From contig JBJOKB010000109.1 in assembly GCA_046046315.1 (NCBI GenBank), forward strand, positions 1-9,984: DNA of 9,984 bases, written 5' to 3'. The stretch comes from ATZT02 sp046046315 (GTDB lineage Bacteria > Actinomycetota > Actinomycetes > S36-B12 > UBA5976). Made by a program: the position numbers and the translations under genes. Under the pieces are notes generated by a model. The model did no database searches, had not been told where the DNA came from, and saw only the letters and a program-made list of their open reading frames with translations. The stretch's first letter is position 1. Each line of letters starts with the position of its first letter. This document shows, in pieces, positions 1 to 7,987 of the stretch.

Positions 1-2797
1 CTCGGAAACCACCTTCTGGCCCCATATCAATTACCCAATCCGAATTTTTAATTACATCAAGGTTATGTTCAATAACAATTACCGTGTTACCAGAATCGAC
101 TAAACGTTCTAGAACTCCTAATAACTTTCTAACATCTTCGAAATGCAAACCTGTGGTTGGTTCATCAAGTACATAGATTGTCCTTCCAGTGCTTCTTCTC
201 TGTAACTCAGTCGCAAGCTTTACGCGCTGTGCTTCTCCGCCAGAAAGCGTTGGTGCAGACTGCCCAAGACGAACATATCCCAATCCAACATCAACCAAAG
301 TTTTTAAATGTCTGGCAATTGCTGGAACGGATTCAAAGAAAGTTAGGGCTTGCTCAATCGGCATATTTAAAACATCACTAATTGTTTTACCTTTATAGTG
401 CACTTCCAAAGTATCTCGGTTGTATCTGGCTCCTTGGCAAACTTCGCATGGCACATACACATCGGGTAAAAAGTTCATTTCAATTTGAATAGTTCCGTCG
501 CCCGAACACGGTTCGCAACGTCCACCTTTGACGTTAAAACTAAATCTTCCTGGTTGATATCCCCTTATTTTTGCTTCACTGGTTTCGGCAAAAAGTTTTC
601 TGACGTTATCAAATACCCCTGTATAAGTTGCCGGATTACTTCTAGGAGTTCTTCCAATTGGACTTTGATCTACATGAACAACTTTATCTAGGTGTTTTAT
701 TCCTTCAACTTTTTTATGCTGACCCGGAACCACTCTTGCTTGGTGAAGATCTCTTGCCAATGTTGAGTACAAAATATCATTTACCAATGTTGATTTTCCT
801 GAACCACTTACCCCAGTAACTGCTACAAAAACTCCTAACGGAAAATCAACCGTAACTTTTTTTAGATTATTTTCTTGAGCTTCAACAACTTTAATCATTC
901 GATCTTTATCAATTGGTCGACGTTTTTTAGGAATTACCACGCTCTTTCTACCAGCGATGTAATCACCAGTGATTGATTTTTTATTGTTTTCTAATTCTTT
1001 GACCGTGCCACTAGAAACTACATAACCTCCATGTTCCCCCGCACCTGGACCAATGTCGACAACCCAATCTGCTGCCCTTATTGTTTCTTCGTCATGCTCA
1101 ACAACTATCAGTGTATTTCCCAAATTTCTTAATCGAATTAAAGTATCAATTAGTTTTTTATTGTCTCTTTGATGCAAGCCAATACTTGGTTCATCGAGGA
1201 CATAAAGAACCCCTACCAAACCTGAACCAATTTGGGTTGCCAGTCGAATACGCTGTGCTTCTCCACCTGAAAGAGTTCCGGCTGCACGATCTAGAGATAA
1301 ATAATCAAGACCCACATCAAGCAAGAATTGCAATCTTTCAATAACTTCTTTCAATACTCTTTGAGCAATTGCCATTTCTCTTTTACCAAGTTTTAGAGAA
1401 GTAATGAATTCTGTTACTTCCCCAATTGACATCGCACTCATCTCAGCAATATTTTTATTACCAATTTTTACTGCTAATGAAACAGGTTTTAAACGAGAAC
1501 CTTTGCAGGTTTTACATGGCTTTTGTCGCATGTAACCTTCAAGGTGTTCACGAGCAGCATCTGAATCCGATTTTTCATGACGATAGTGAATATTTTCAAT
1601 AACTCCTTCAAATTCTGTCCAATACGATCTTTGTCTTCCATAGGAGTTTTTGTACTTGACATTGATGTTGCTCTCATACCCATAAAGCAATGAATTCTTA
1701 ATTTTCTCTGGAAGTTTCTTGTACGGGGTGTCCAAGGAAAATTTCAAATCTTTGGCTACAGCTTCAAGCAGCCTTGCCCAATATCCTTCAGATGATGAAT
1801 TAGCCCAAGGAGCAATCGCCCCTTCCCCGATTGAAAGATCTTTATTAGGAATTACTAAATCTTCATCAACTTCCAAATGGTTTCCTAATCCACTACATTC
1901 TGGACACGCCCCAAATGGTGAGTTAAAAGAAAAAGATCTAGGTTCGAGTTGATCAAATGAAATCTCACATTTTGTGCAGGCTAAATGTTCGGAATAGACT
2001 CTTTCTTTATTTTTAGATTTTGCTGGTTCATCAACAAAATCCAACACCACAGTTCCATTAGCAAGTCTTAAAGCCGTTTCAACAGAATCCGTAATTCGTT
2101 GTCTAGATTCTGCTTTGACACTTAATCGATCTACTACAACATCAATATTGTGTTTTTCCTGCTTTTTGAGGGTAGGAACTTCTGTTAATGCATAAGTTTC
2201 GCCATCAATTCGTGCTCTTGAAAAACCTTGAGTTTGTAATTCTTTAAATAAATCCTGATATTCACCTTTTCTACCTCGAATGACCGGAGCAAGTACTTGA
2301 AATTTTGTTCCTGAATTTAATTCCAAAACTTGGTCAACAATTTGCTGAGGTGATTGTCTATGAATTACTTCCCCACATTTAGGGCAATGAGGAGTTCCGG
2401 CTCTGGCAAAAAGTAATCGTAAATAGTCGTGAACCTCAGTAATTGTTCCCACTGTCGATCGTGGATTTCTATTTGTAGATTTCTGGTCAATAGAAACTGC
2501 AGGTGATAGACCTTCAATAAAATCAACATCTGGCTTATCCATCTGACCAAGAAATTGTCTGGCATAAGCGGACAAGCTTTCAACGTATCTTCTTTGTCCC
2601 TCGGCAAAAATTGTGTCAAATGCTAAAGAAGATTTTCCTGAACCTGACAAACCAGTAAAAACGATGAGTGCATCTCTGGGGAGTTCTAAAGACACATCTT
2701 TTAAGTTGTGCTCACGGGCACCGCGAACAATAAGTTTGTCTGCAACGGCAGAACCATGTCTTTTGGTTTCAGTTTTTTTGGGAGTTGCTGCAGTCAT
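1..2797 (-). CDS. uvrA: UvrA, excinuclease ABC subunit A (3' end outside window)
   Basis: UvrA is the ATPase that scans DNA for bulky lesions in nucleotide excision repair, forming a UvrA2-UvrB complex that loads UvrB at the damage. I translated the frame by eye from 2797 to the left edge: 932 residues, no stop or frameshift. Visible in order: first Walker A GLSGSGKS (residues 49-56), the UvrB-binding region, zinc site C274/C277/C298/C301, the 'PCKTCKGSRL' pair (C428, C431), first ABC signature LSGGEAQR (509-516) with VLDEPSIGLHQRD after it, second Walker A GVSGSGKS (662-669), the C761-x2-C764-x19-C784-x2-C787 zinc finger that senses damage, second LSGGEAQR (851-858) and VLDEPTTGLH. The window ends at 'DMGPEGGFR', about 30 residues short of a usual C terminus. 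The start is secure: an in-frame TAG lies directly before the ATG, and no ATG, GTG or TTG follows until well inside the ABC fold. This leaves an N-terminal extension of about 18 residues. It lies 28 bases after terC with no Shine-Dalgarno sequence. Confidence 0.98.
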   Translation of the reverse strand, partial: MTAATPKKTETKRHGSAVADKLIVRGAREHNLKDVSLELPRDALIVFTGLSGSGKSSLAFDTIFAEGQRRYVESLSAYARQFLGQMDKPDVDFIEGLSPAVSIDQKSTNRNPRSTVGTITEVHDYLRLLFARAGTPHCPKCGEVIHRQSPQQIVDQVLELNSGTKFQVLAPVIRGRKGEYQDLFKELQTQGFSRARIDGETYALTEVPTLKKQEKHNIDVVVDRLSVKAESRQRITDSVETALRLANGTVVLDFVDEPAKSKNKERVYSEHLACTKCEISFDQLEPRSFSFNSPFGACPECSGLGNHLEVDEDLVIPNKDLSIGEGAIAPWANSSSEGYWARLLEAVAKDLKFSLDTPYKKLPEKIKNSLLYGYESNINVKYKNSYGRQRSYWTEFEGVIENIHYRHEKSDSDAAREHLEGYMRQKPCKTCKGSRLKPVSLAVKIGNKNIAEMSAMSIGEVTEFITSLKLGKREMAIAQRVLKEVIERLQFLLDVGLDYLSLDRAAGTLSGGEAQRIRLATQIGSGLVGVLYVLDEPSIGLHQRDNKKLIDTLIRLRNLGNTLIVVEHDEETIRAADWVVDIGPGAGEHGGYVVSSGTVKELENNKKSITGDYIAGRKSVVIPKKRRPIDKDRMIKVVEAQENNLKKVTVDFPLGVFVAVTGVSGSGKSTLVNDILYSTLARDLHQARVVPGQHKKVEGIKHLDKVVHVDQSPIGRTPRSNPATYTGVFDNVRKLFAETSEAKIRGYQPGRFSFNVKGGRCEPCSGDGTIQIEMNFLPDVYVPCEVCQGARYNRDTLEVHYKGKTISDVLNMPIEQALTFFESVPAIARHLKTLVDVGLGYVRLGQSAPTLSGGEAQRVKLATELQRRSTGRTIYVLDEPTTGLHFEDVRKLLGVLERLVDSGNTVIVIEHNLDVIKNSDWVIDMGPEGGFR

Positions 2798-2825
2798 CTA
2801 ACAAAGGTTAATGCTTCAGCGTTGA

Positions 2826-3857
2826 TTACGCTTCTTCAACTCCAGGATGATCTCTCTTTATATCGGCGATGGCGCTTCCTGAGGCTTGTTGCCCAGGTTT
2901 GTGCGCAAGTTCTGGATGAAGCTTTGTTTGTCTAAGTGAGGCAAATACCGTTATTGCCAAAACTCCCACAATTACTGCTAATGAGAAGGGGGTTGATATT
3001 TCTGGCGCTGATTTGAAACCATTTTCGTGAGCTGCATGAAGAATCAATTTAATTCCAATAAATCCAAGAATTACCGATAAACCATAAGACAAATAGATTA
3101 AGCGATCTAATAATCCATCAAGCATGAAATACATTTGGCGAAGTCCCATTAATGCAAAAGCATTTGCTGTAAAGACAATGTATGGATCATCTGTTAATCC
3201 AAAAATTGCTGGTATTGAATCGAGTGCAAATAAAATATCTGTTGTGAAAATAGCAATCATCACGATAAATAGTGGAGTAAAGTATTTTTTTCCATCTATT
3301 TTTACTCGAAATGCTCCCTCGTGATATTTCGGTGTAACAGGTAGATATTTTTCAGCTAATTTCAAAACTTTATTTTGTGAAGGATCACTTTCGGTACCGT
3401 GATCCGAGGCTAATTTATATGCCGTATATAACAAAAAAGCACCAAAAATAAAAAATATCCAACTAAATTTTGCGATTGCTGCTGCCCCAACAATGATGAA
3501 TAGAAATCTAAGAACCAAGGCCCCAATAATTCCGACTTGAAGAACTTCTTGCTGATAAACAGCTGGTACTGCAAAAGCAGAAAGAATAATTACAAAGACA
3601 AAGAGATTGTCTACGCTCAGACTGTATTCAGTGATCCAACCGGCAAAAAATTCTATTCCTGAATCGCGACCCTTAATATTCCAAATTCCTATTCCAAACA
3701 AAATTGCAGCAGCAATATACACAGTTACCCACTTAGCTGCCTCACGAAATTTGACAACATGTGGATGCTTTTTTGCATAAATAAACTCGGCTGAATAAAC
3801 GGCAAAAAATGCTACGACGGTGATGACCCAGACCCAAAGTGGTTCTTGTGAATTCAT
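2826..3857 (-). CDS. TerC/Alx-family integral membrane protein
   Basis: This is a 343-residue polytopic membrane protein of the TerC family (Alx-like branch). Family members are linked to tellurite resistance and, better supported, to manganese export or metal loading of exported proteins. The substrate here cannot be told from sequence. About nine hydrophobic segments are visible, near residues 6-26, 43-59, 84-100, 107-127, 130-148, 194-219, 227-244, 252-274 and 290-307. The two family hallmarks are present: 'EYSLSVDNLFVF' (77-88) and 'TDILFALDSIPAIF' (206-219), whose acidic residues E77, D83, D207 and D213 lie in or beside the membrane and are the likely metal ligands. A charged loop (149-193) joins the halves and a hydrophilic tail (308-343) ends the protein. 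The start ATG is 17 bases after the uvrB stop, with no Shine-Dalgarno sequence, and uvrA follows after 28 bases, so it is probably cotranscribed with the repair genes. The gap is too short for the yybP-ykoY manganese riboswitch that precedes some family members. Confidence 0.93.
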   Translation of the reverse strand: MNSQEPLWVWVITVVAFFAVYSAEFIYAKKHPHVVKFREAAKWVTVYIAAAILFGIGIWNIKGRDSGIEFFAGWITEYSLSVDNLFVFVIILSAFAVPAVYQQEVLQVGIIGALVLRFLFIIVGAAAIAKFSWIFFIFGAFLLYTAYKLASDHGTESDPSQNKVLKLAEKYLPVTPKYHEGAFRVKIDGKKYFTPLFIVMIAIFTTDILFALDSIPAIFGLTDDPYIVFTANAFALMGLRQMYFMLDGLLDRLIYLSYGLSVILGFIGIKLILHAAHENGFKSAPEISTPFSLAVIVGVLAITVFASLRQTKLHPELAHKPGQQASGSAIADIKRDHPGVEEA

Positions 3858-3874
3858 TGTTTCAATGTATCGGA

Positions 3875-5938
3875 TTAGGCTTGCCCAGCAGCAACCATCT
3901 GGCGCAATTCTTTTTTGAGTTCATGAATTTCATCACGATAACGAGCCGCTAATTCGAAATTCAATTCTGAAGCAGCCAATTTCATCTGGGCTGTAAGTTC
4001 TGTGATCAAATTAGCAAGGTCTTGTGCTGGACTTAAACCATCTTTTTTATCTTTCCGAAGCTTCTTGATTGACATTGCTTCTTCAAGAACAATTTCAGTA
4101 TCTGCATCTTCTTTGATTATTGAGTCATTGATATCTGAGATTTTCTTACGTAAAGGCGTTGGGTCAATTCCGTTAGCTAAATTATGGGCAACTTGTTTCT
4201 CCCTGCGACGATTAGTTTCTTCTAAAGCTTTCTTCATGGACTTCGTTATGTTGTCGGCATACATGACGACTTGGCCATCAACATTTCGCGCTGCTCGACC
4301 AATAGTTTGAATCAAAGATTTCTCAGATCTTAAAAAACCTTCTTTATCAGCATCTAAAATCGCAACTAATGAAACTTCAGGTAAATCTAAACCTTCTCTA
4401 AGGAGATTTATTCCAACTAAACAATCGAATTCGCCTATTCGAAGTCCTCGTAGAAGCTCAACCCTTTTCAGAGTATCGATTTCAGAATGAAGATATCTGA
4501 CTCTCATATCTTTCTCTAGAAAATAATCGGTTAAATCCTCTGCCATTTTTTTTGTTAAAGTGGTAACTAAAGTTCTTTGACCTTTTTCAGCTCTTATTTT
4601 TATTTCGTGCAATAGATCATCGATCTGACCTTTTGTGGGTCTCACTTCTATCTCAGGATCAACTAAACCAGTTGGTCGGATTACTTGTTCAACAACCGAA
4701 GTTACTTTTCCTAATTCATATGGTCCAGGAGTTGCAGAAAGATAAACGGTTTGCCCAATTCTTTCCTCAAATTCGGCAAACTTTAAAGGCCTATTATCCA
4801 TCGCACTTGGTAAACGAAATCCATATTCAACAAGTGTTCTTTTTCGGGACGCATCACCTTCATACATTCCTCCAATTTGGGGAACGGTTACATGCGATTC
4901 GTCAATTACCAATAGAAAATCTTCAGGGAAATAATCCAATAAACAATTCGGAGCACTTCCGGGTTCGCGATCATCAAAATAACGAGAATAATTCTCAATT
5001 CCTGAACAAAAACCTAATTCACGAATCATCTCCAGATCGAATGCTGTTCGCATTTTTATTCTTTGAGCTTCAAGAAGTTTATTTTGACTTTCAAGTTCTT
5101 TAACTCTATGCATTAATTCAACTTCAATCCCCGAAAGTGCTTTCGCAGTTTGTTCTGGACTTGCTACGTAATGAGTCGCTGGGAAAATAAACATCTCTTC
5201 ATCATCAGTCAATATTTCACCTGTCAATGGGTGAAGCGTCATGATTCGTTCAATTTCATCGCCGAACATTTCAATTCTAACTGGATGTTCTTCATACGCG
5301 GGATAAATCTCTACCGTATCTCCTCTTACTCTAAAAGTTCCTCTTTCAAATGCATAATCATTTCGCGAGTATTGAATATTGACTAATTGTCTCAGTAGAT
5401 TATCTCGAGAAAATTCTTGATTTTTTCTGATTCGTATTGCTTGTTTTACATATTCTTCAGGAGTTCCTAAACCATAGATGCATGAAACTGTAGCTACCAC
5501 AACAACATCTCTACGAGTTAATAATGAACTTGTAGCTGAATGTCTTAAACGCTCAACTTCTTCATTGATACTTGAATCTTTCTCAATAAAAGTATCTGTT
5601 TGGGGAACATAAGCTTCAGGTTGGTAGTAGTCGTAATAGGAAACAAAATACTCAACAGCGTTATTAGGAAGCATCTCTCTTAATTCATTTGCAATTTGAG
5701 CAGCAAGGGTTTTATTAGGTTCAATGATTAAAGTTGGTCTTTGAAGTTTTTCAATTAACCAGGCGGTTGTAGCAGATTTTCCTGTTCCAGTTGCACCCAG
5801 CAAAACAACATCTTTTTCGCCATTTCTGATTCTTTGCTCTAAATCTTTAATTGCTGCCGGCTGATCACCTGCTGGCTCGTAATCTGCTTCAACTTTAAAA
5901 GGAGCAACAGTTCTAATTAGGTCATTAACTGGTCTCAT
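3875..5938 (-). CDS. uvrB: UvrB, excinuclease ABC subunit B
   Basis: UvrB is the helicase-like subunit of nucleotide excision repair. It is loaded by UvrA, verifies the lesion by inserting a beta-hairpin between the strands, then recruits UvrC. The protein has 687 residues, normal for the family, and looks complete. Visible in order: Walker A GATGTGKS (48-55), the beta-hairpin with its aromatic cluster 'SYYDYYQPEAYVPQTD' (100-115), the UvrA-interacting region with 'RGTFRVRGDTVEIYPAYEE' (199-217), Walker B-type DESH (346-349), motif III 'LSATPGPYE' (400-408), 'NLLREGLDLPEVSLVAILDAD' region (511-531), helicase motif VI 'QTIGRAARN' (544-552), and a C-terminal UVR coiled-coil motif (about 644-679) that contacts UvrC. 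The ATG directly follows the coaE stop (TAAATG) with no clear Shine-Dalgarno sequence, which suggests translational coupling to coaE. I see no SOS box beside the start, so expression may be set by an upstream promoter. Nothing in the gene looks damaged or foreign. Confidence 0.99.
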   Translation of the reverse strand: MRPVNDLIRTVAPFKVEADYEPAGDQPAAIKDLEQRIRNGEKDVVLLGATGTGKSATTAWLIEKLQRPTLIIEPNKTLAAQIANELREMLPNNAVEYFVSYYDYYQPEAYVPQTDTFIEKDSSINEEVERLRHSATSSLLTRRDVVVVATVSCIYGLGTPEEYVKQAIRIRKNQEFSRDNLLRQLVNIQYSRNDYAFERGTFRVRGDTVEIYPAYEEHPVRIEMFGDEIERIMTLHPLTGEILTDDEEMFIFPATHYVASPEQTAKALSGIEVELMHRVKELESQNKLLEAQRIKMRTAFDLEMIRELGFCSGIENYSRYFDDREPGSAPNCLLDYFPEDFLLVIDESHVTVPQIGGMYEGDASRKRTLVEYGFRLPSAMDNRPLKFAEFEERIGQTVYLSATPGPYELGKVTSVVEQVIRPTGLVDPEIEVRPTKGQIDDLLHEIKIRAEKGQRTLVTTLTKKMAEDLTDYFLEKDMRVRYLHSEIDTLKRVELLRGLRIGEFDCLVGINLLREGLDLPEVSLVAILDADKEGFLRSEKSLIQTIGRAARNVDGQVVMYADNITKSMKKALEETNRRREKQVAHNLANGIDPTPLRKKISDINDSIIKEDADTEIVLEEAMSIKKLRKDKKDGLSPAQDLANLITELTAQMKLAASELNFELAARYRDEIHELKKELRQMVAAGQA

Positions 5939-6535
5939 TTAGGACTTGAAGTTTCTCTCTTGTAAGGTTTGCCAAATTTTTTGAACATCGTTTTCTAGTT
6001 GTTCAAAATTTCCATCATTTATGATTAGAAAATCGGCCGCAGCCTTACGGGTGTCATCATCAACCTGCTTGGACATTCGGGCACGTGATTGCTCTTCTGA
6101 AATGCCCTTTTGGGATAGTCTTTCAAGTCTATTTTTTTCACTAGAAATCACAATAACCAGAAAATCAAAAAGCGATTGCATCTGTTTTTCTAACAACAAT
6201 GGAATTTCATTAACAATTATAGTTTCAGCTGTTTGCTGACTCATTATTTGATTTGTGCGCTCTCTGACTAAAGGATGGATTATGTTTTCCAAATCTTTCA
6301 AAGCTTTATCGTCTTTAAATACAATTTGAGCTAGTTTTGCTCGATCAATATTGCCGGAATCACTCAAGATTTCATTTCCAAATCTTGAAATTACTTTATT
6401 AAAACCAGGAGTTTGGGGTTCAATTACTTGTCGTGCCAATTCATCAGAGCGAATTACTATCGCGCCGTTTTTAGAAAACAAATCGGCAACGGTGCTTTTT
6501 CCAGCACCGATGCCGCCTGTTAATCCAACTTTCAT
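5939..6535 (-). CDS. coaE: Dephospho-CoA kinase
   Basis: CoaE phosphorylates the 3'-hydroxyl of the ribose in dephospho-CoA with ATP, the last step of coenzyme A synthesis in the cytoplasm. At 198 residues it has the usual single-domain length; the mycobacterial enzyme carries an extra C-terminal domain that is absent here. Visible: P-loop GGIGAGKS (7-14), the 'SDELAR' element (30-35) matching the family's DADxIAR acceptor-binding motif, 'IHPLVRER' (86-93), 'NEIPLLLE' (109-116) matching the usual D/E-x-PLL(F/L)E, a lid region with 'EEQSRARMSKQ' (147-157), and the adenine-side 'ADFLIINDG' (167-175). The ATG lies 19 bases after the rpsA stop without a Shine-Dalgarno sequence, and the TAA stop abuts the uvrB ATG. 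The position between rpsA and uvrB is typical of Actinobacteria and is better read as conserved gene order than as a functional link. Confidence 0.98.
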   Translation of the reverse strand: MKVGLTGGIGAGKSTVADLFSKNGAIVIRSDELARQVIEPQTPGFNKVISRFGNEILSDSGNIDRAKLAQIVFKDDKALKDLENIIHPLVRERTNQIMSQQTAETIIVNEIPLLLEKQMQSLFDFLVIVISSEKNRLERLSQKGISEEQSRARMSKQVDDDTRKAAADFLIINDGNFEQLENDVQKIWQTLQERNFKS

Positions 6536-6554
6536 GTTGGCGTTTAAATCTGAA

Positions 6555-7907
6555 CTAGTTTGAATCTAGTTTGTCGCTTAATGCGGCAAGTTCAGGATTT
6601 GCAACTTTGGCATCTTTTTCAGCTTGCCATTTAGCAAGTGCGTCGGAATATTGCTTTTCCCATTCCTTCTTTTGATCTTCAAATCCGGATTTCCATTCAC
6701 CAGTTTCAGGATTAAATCCTTCTGGTCCAATGTATTTTCCAGCTGAGTCATAAGCAGGTGGCATTCCATATTGGTATGGGTCAAAAGAAGCTCTTGCTTC
6801 ACCTTTTTCGCCAGCTTGCTTAACAGAAAGTGAAATTCTTCTGCGCTCTAAATCAATATCAATAATCTTGACAGTGACTTCTTGATTTACTTGAACAACT
6901 TGTTCTGGAATTTCAACTTGGTTTTCTGAAAGTTCAGAAATGTGCACAAGTCCTTCGATTCCATCAGCTACTCGAATGAATGCACCAAATGGAACAAGTT
7001 TGGTTACTTTTCCTGGAACAACTTGGTTAATCTGATGTGATCTTGAGAATTGTTGCCAAGGATCTTCTTGAGTTGATTTCAAAGATAGAGAAACTCTCTC
7101 TCTTTCCATGTCGACTTCAAGAACTTCAACTGTTACTTCCTGACCGACTTCCACTACTTCGGATGGATGTTCAATATGTTTCCAAGATAATTCAGAAACA
7201 TGAACAAGACCATCTACTCCACCTAAATCAACAAAAGCACCAAAGTTAACAATGCTTGATATTTGACCGGTTCGAATTTGACCTTTTTGTAATTGATTCA
7301 AGAATGTAGAACGAACAGCCGATTGTGTTTGTTCTAACCAAGCACGACGAGACAAAACTACGTTGTTTCGGTTTTTGTCTAATTCGATAATTTTTGCTTC
7401 TATATCTTTTCCAATGTATGGAGAAAGGTCTCTTACGCGACGCATTTCAACTAGTGATGCGGGTAAGAATCCACGAAGTCCAATATCAACAATCAAGCCA
7501 CCTTTAACAACTTCGATGACATGACCTTTGACAATTCCATCTTCGTTCTTAACTTTCTCGATGTCGCCCCATGCTCTTTCGTATTGAGCTCTCTTCTTAG
7601 AAAGTATTAAGCGGCCTTCTTTGTCTTCCTTTTGTAAAACCAAAGCTTCGATTCGATCTCCAGGTTTTACAATTTCACTTGGATCAATATCGTGCTTTAT
7701 TGAAAGTTCACGTGAAGGAATTACACCTTCTGTTTTATAACCGATATCTAATAAAACTTCATCACGGTCAATTTTTACAACGGTTCCAGAAACTAGATCC
7801 CCGTCATTAAAATATTTAATAGTGGCATCAATTGCAACTAATAATTCTTCTGGTGTTCCAATATCATTTACTGCAACGATCGGACTTGCGCTAGTAGTTG
7901 TGGACAT
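6555..7907 (-). CDS. rpsA: 30S ribosomal protein S1
   Basis: S1 binds single-stranded mRNA on the 30S subunit and helps it engage messages with structured or weak ribosome binding sites. The protein has 450 residues with four S1 (OB-fold) domains at about 36-106, 123-189, 208-278 and 297-364. Domains 3 and 4 are the best-conserved RNA-binding repeats, with 'NFGAFVDLGGVDGLVHVSEL' (221-240) and 'PFGAFIRVADGIEGLVHISE' (306-325). After residue 365 comes an 86-residue non-S1 tail with 'FDPYQYGMPPAYD' (375-387), 'PEGFNPETGEW' (395-405), a charged helix, and a final 'PELAALSDKLDSN'. This tail matches the actinobacterial S1 pattern, including the terminal '(L)AAL..KL', and differs from the six-domain proteobacterial S1. 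The start is supported by purine-rich AGAGAAGAAG just upstream. The 80-base spacer after polA may hold its own promoter, plus a small hairpin. In low-GC Actinobacteria with few Shine-Dalgarno sites, S1 may matter more than usual; that is inference. Confidence 0.98.
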   Translation of the reverse strand: MSTTTSASPIVAVNDIGTPEELLVAIDATIKYFNDGDLVSGTVVKIDRDEVLLDIGYKTEGVIPSRELSIKHDIDPSEIVKPGDRIEALVLQKEDKEGRLILSKKRAQYERAWGDIEKVKNEDGIVKGHVIEVVKGGLIVDIGLRGFLPASLVEMRRVRDLSPYIGKDIEAKIIELDKNRNNVVLSRRAWLEQTQSAVRSTFLNQLQKGQIRTGQISSIVNFGAFVDLGGVDGLVHVSELSWKHIEHPSEVVEVGQEVTVEVLEVDMERERVSLSLKSTQEDPWQQFSRSHQINQVVPGKVTKLVPFGAFIRVADGIEGLVHISELSENQVEIPEQVVQVNQEVTVKIIDIDLERRRISLSVKQAGEKGEARASFDPYQYGMPPAYDSAGKYIGPEGFNPETGEWKSGFEDQKKEWEKQYSDALAKWQAEKDAKVANPELAALSDKLDSN

Positions 7908-7910
7908 TAA

Positions 7911-7920
7911 CTTCTTCTCT
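7911..7920 (-). promoter_or_regulatory. Purine-rich candidate ribosome binding site of rpsA
   Basis: AGAGAAGAAG lies three bases before the rpsA ATG on the minus strand. It is the only start in the window with a purine-rich stretch in about the right place, but it lacks a GGAG core, so pairing with 16S rRNA would be weak. Confidence 0.3.
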
Positions 7921-7925
7921 ATAGT

Positions 7926-7944
7926 GACTCGGACCTTCCGAGCC
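7926..7944 (-). promoter_or_regulatory. GC-rich hairpin in the rpsA leader
   Basis: On the minus strand GGCTCGGAAGGTCCGAGTC forms an eight-pair stem (six perfect CTCGGA/TCCGAG pairs, then one G-U and one G-C) closed by the loop AGG. It ends 18 bases before the rpsA start codon, just upstream of the purine-rich AGAGAAGAAG. It is followed by ACTATAGAG rather than a T-run, so it does not look like a terminator. It could be a leader structure that affects rpsA translation or message stability. That role is inference. Confidence 0.4.
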
Positions 7945-7987
7945 TCTGTAAAGATTAGTTGAGGGTTAAATCTCTTGCTTTAAGTGG

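Larger units (their letters stand above)
7908..7987 (-). promoter_or_regulatory. polA-rpsA intergenic region, candidate rpsA promoter and leader
   Basis: This 80-base gap is the longest in the window and the only one big enough to hold a promoter. Read on the minus strand it contains TAATCT (plus 7952-7957), which fits the loose actinobacterial -10 pattern TAnnnT, with TTAAAG about 20 bases upstream as a poor -35. A second candidate is TATAGA near 7920-7925, with TTTACA some 23 bases upstream, which is too far for normal spacing. Neither is convincing. No T-run follows the hairpin in this gap, so I see no intrinsic terminator for polA. Confidence 0.25.

Noticed and set aside
503..515. Palindrome CGAAC-ACG-GTTCG, resembling an actinobacterial LexA (SOS) box
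   Set aside because: The known box has four bases between CGAAC and GTTYG and this has three. It also lies inside the uvrA zinc-finger coding region, far from any start, so it is explained by codons.
1489..1683. Minus-strand open frame of 64 codons in another phase within uvrA
   Set aside because: The uvrA frame reads through this stretch without a break and gives the conserved 'PCKTCKGSRL' region, so this is an out-of-frame shadow, not a frameshift.
3382..3405. Inverted repeat GGATCAC / GTGATCC with a nested CGGTACCG palindrome
   Set aside because: It lies within the terC coding sequence, in the hydrophilic loop between the halves. It has no T-run and no nearby start, so chance is the simplest reading.
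3858..3874. Possible manganese riboswitch upstream of terC
   Set aside because: Only 17 bases separate uvrB and terC, far too few for a yybP-ykoY aptamer, and the upstream bases are uvrB coding sequence.
4633..5103. Plus-strand open frame of 156 codons
   Set aside because: It lies wholly opposite uvrB, whose motifs are intact in the other strand. The translation matches no family and is a shadow of uvrB codon use.
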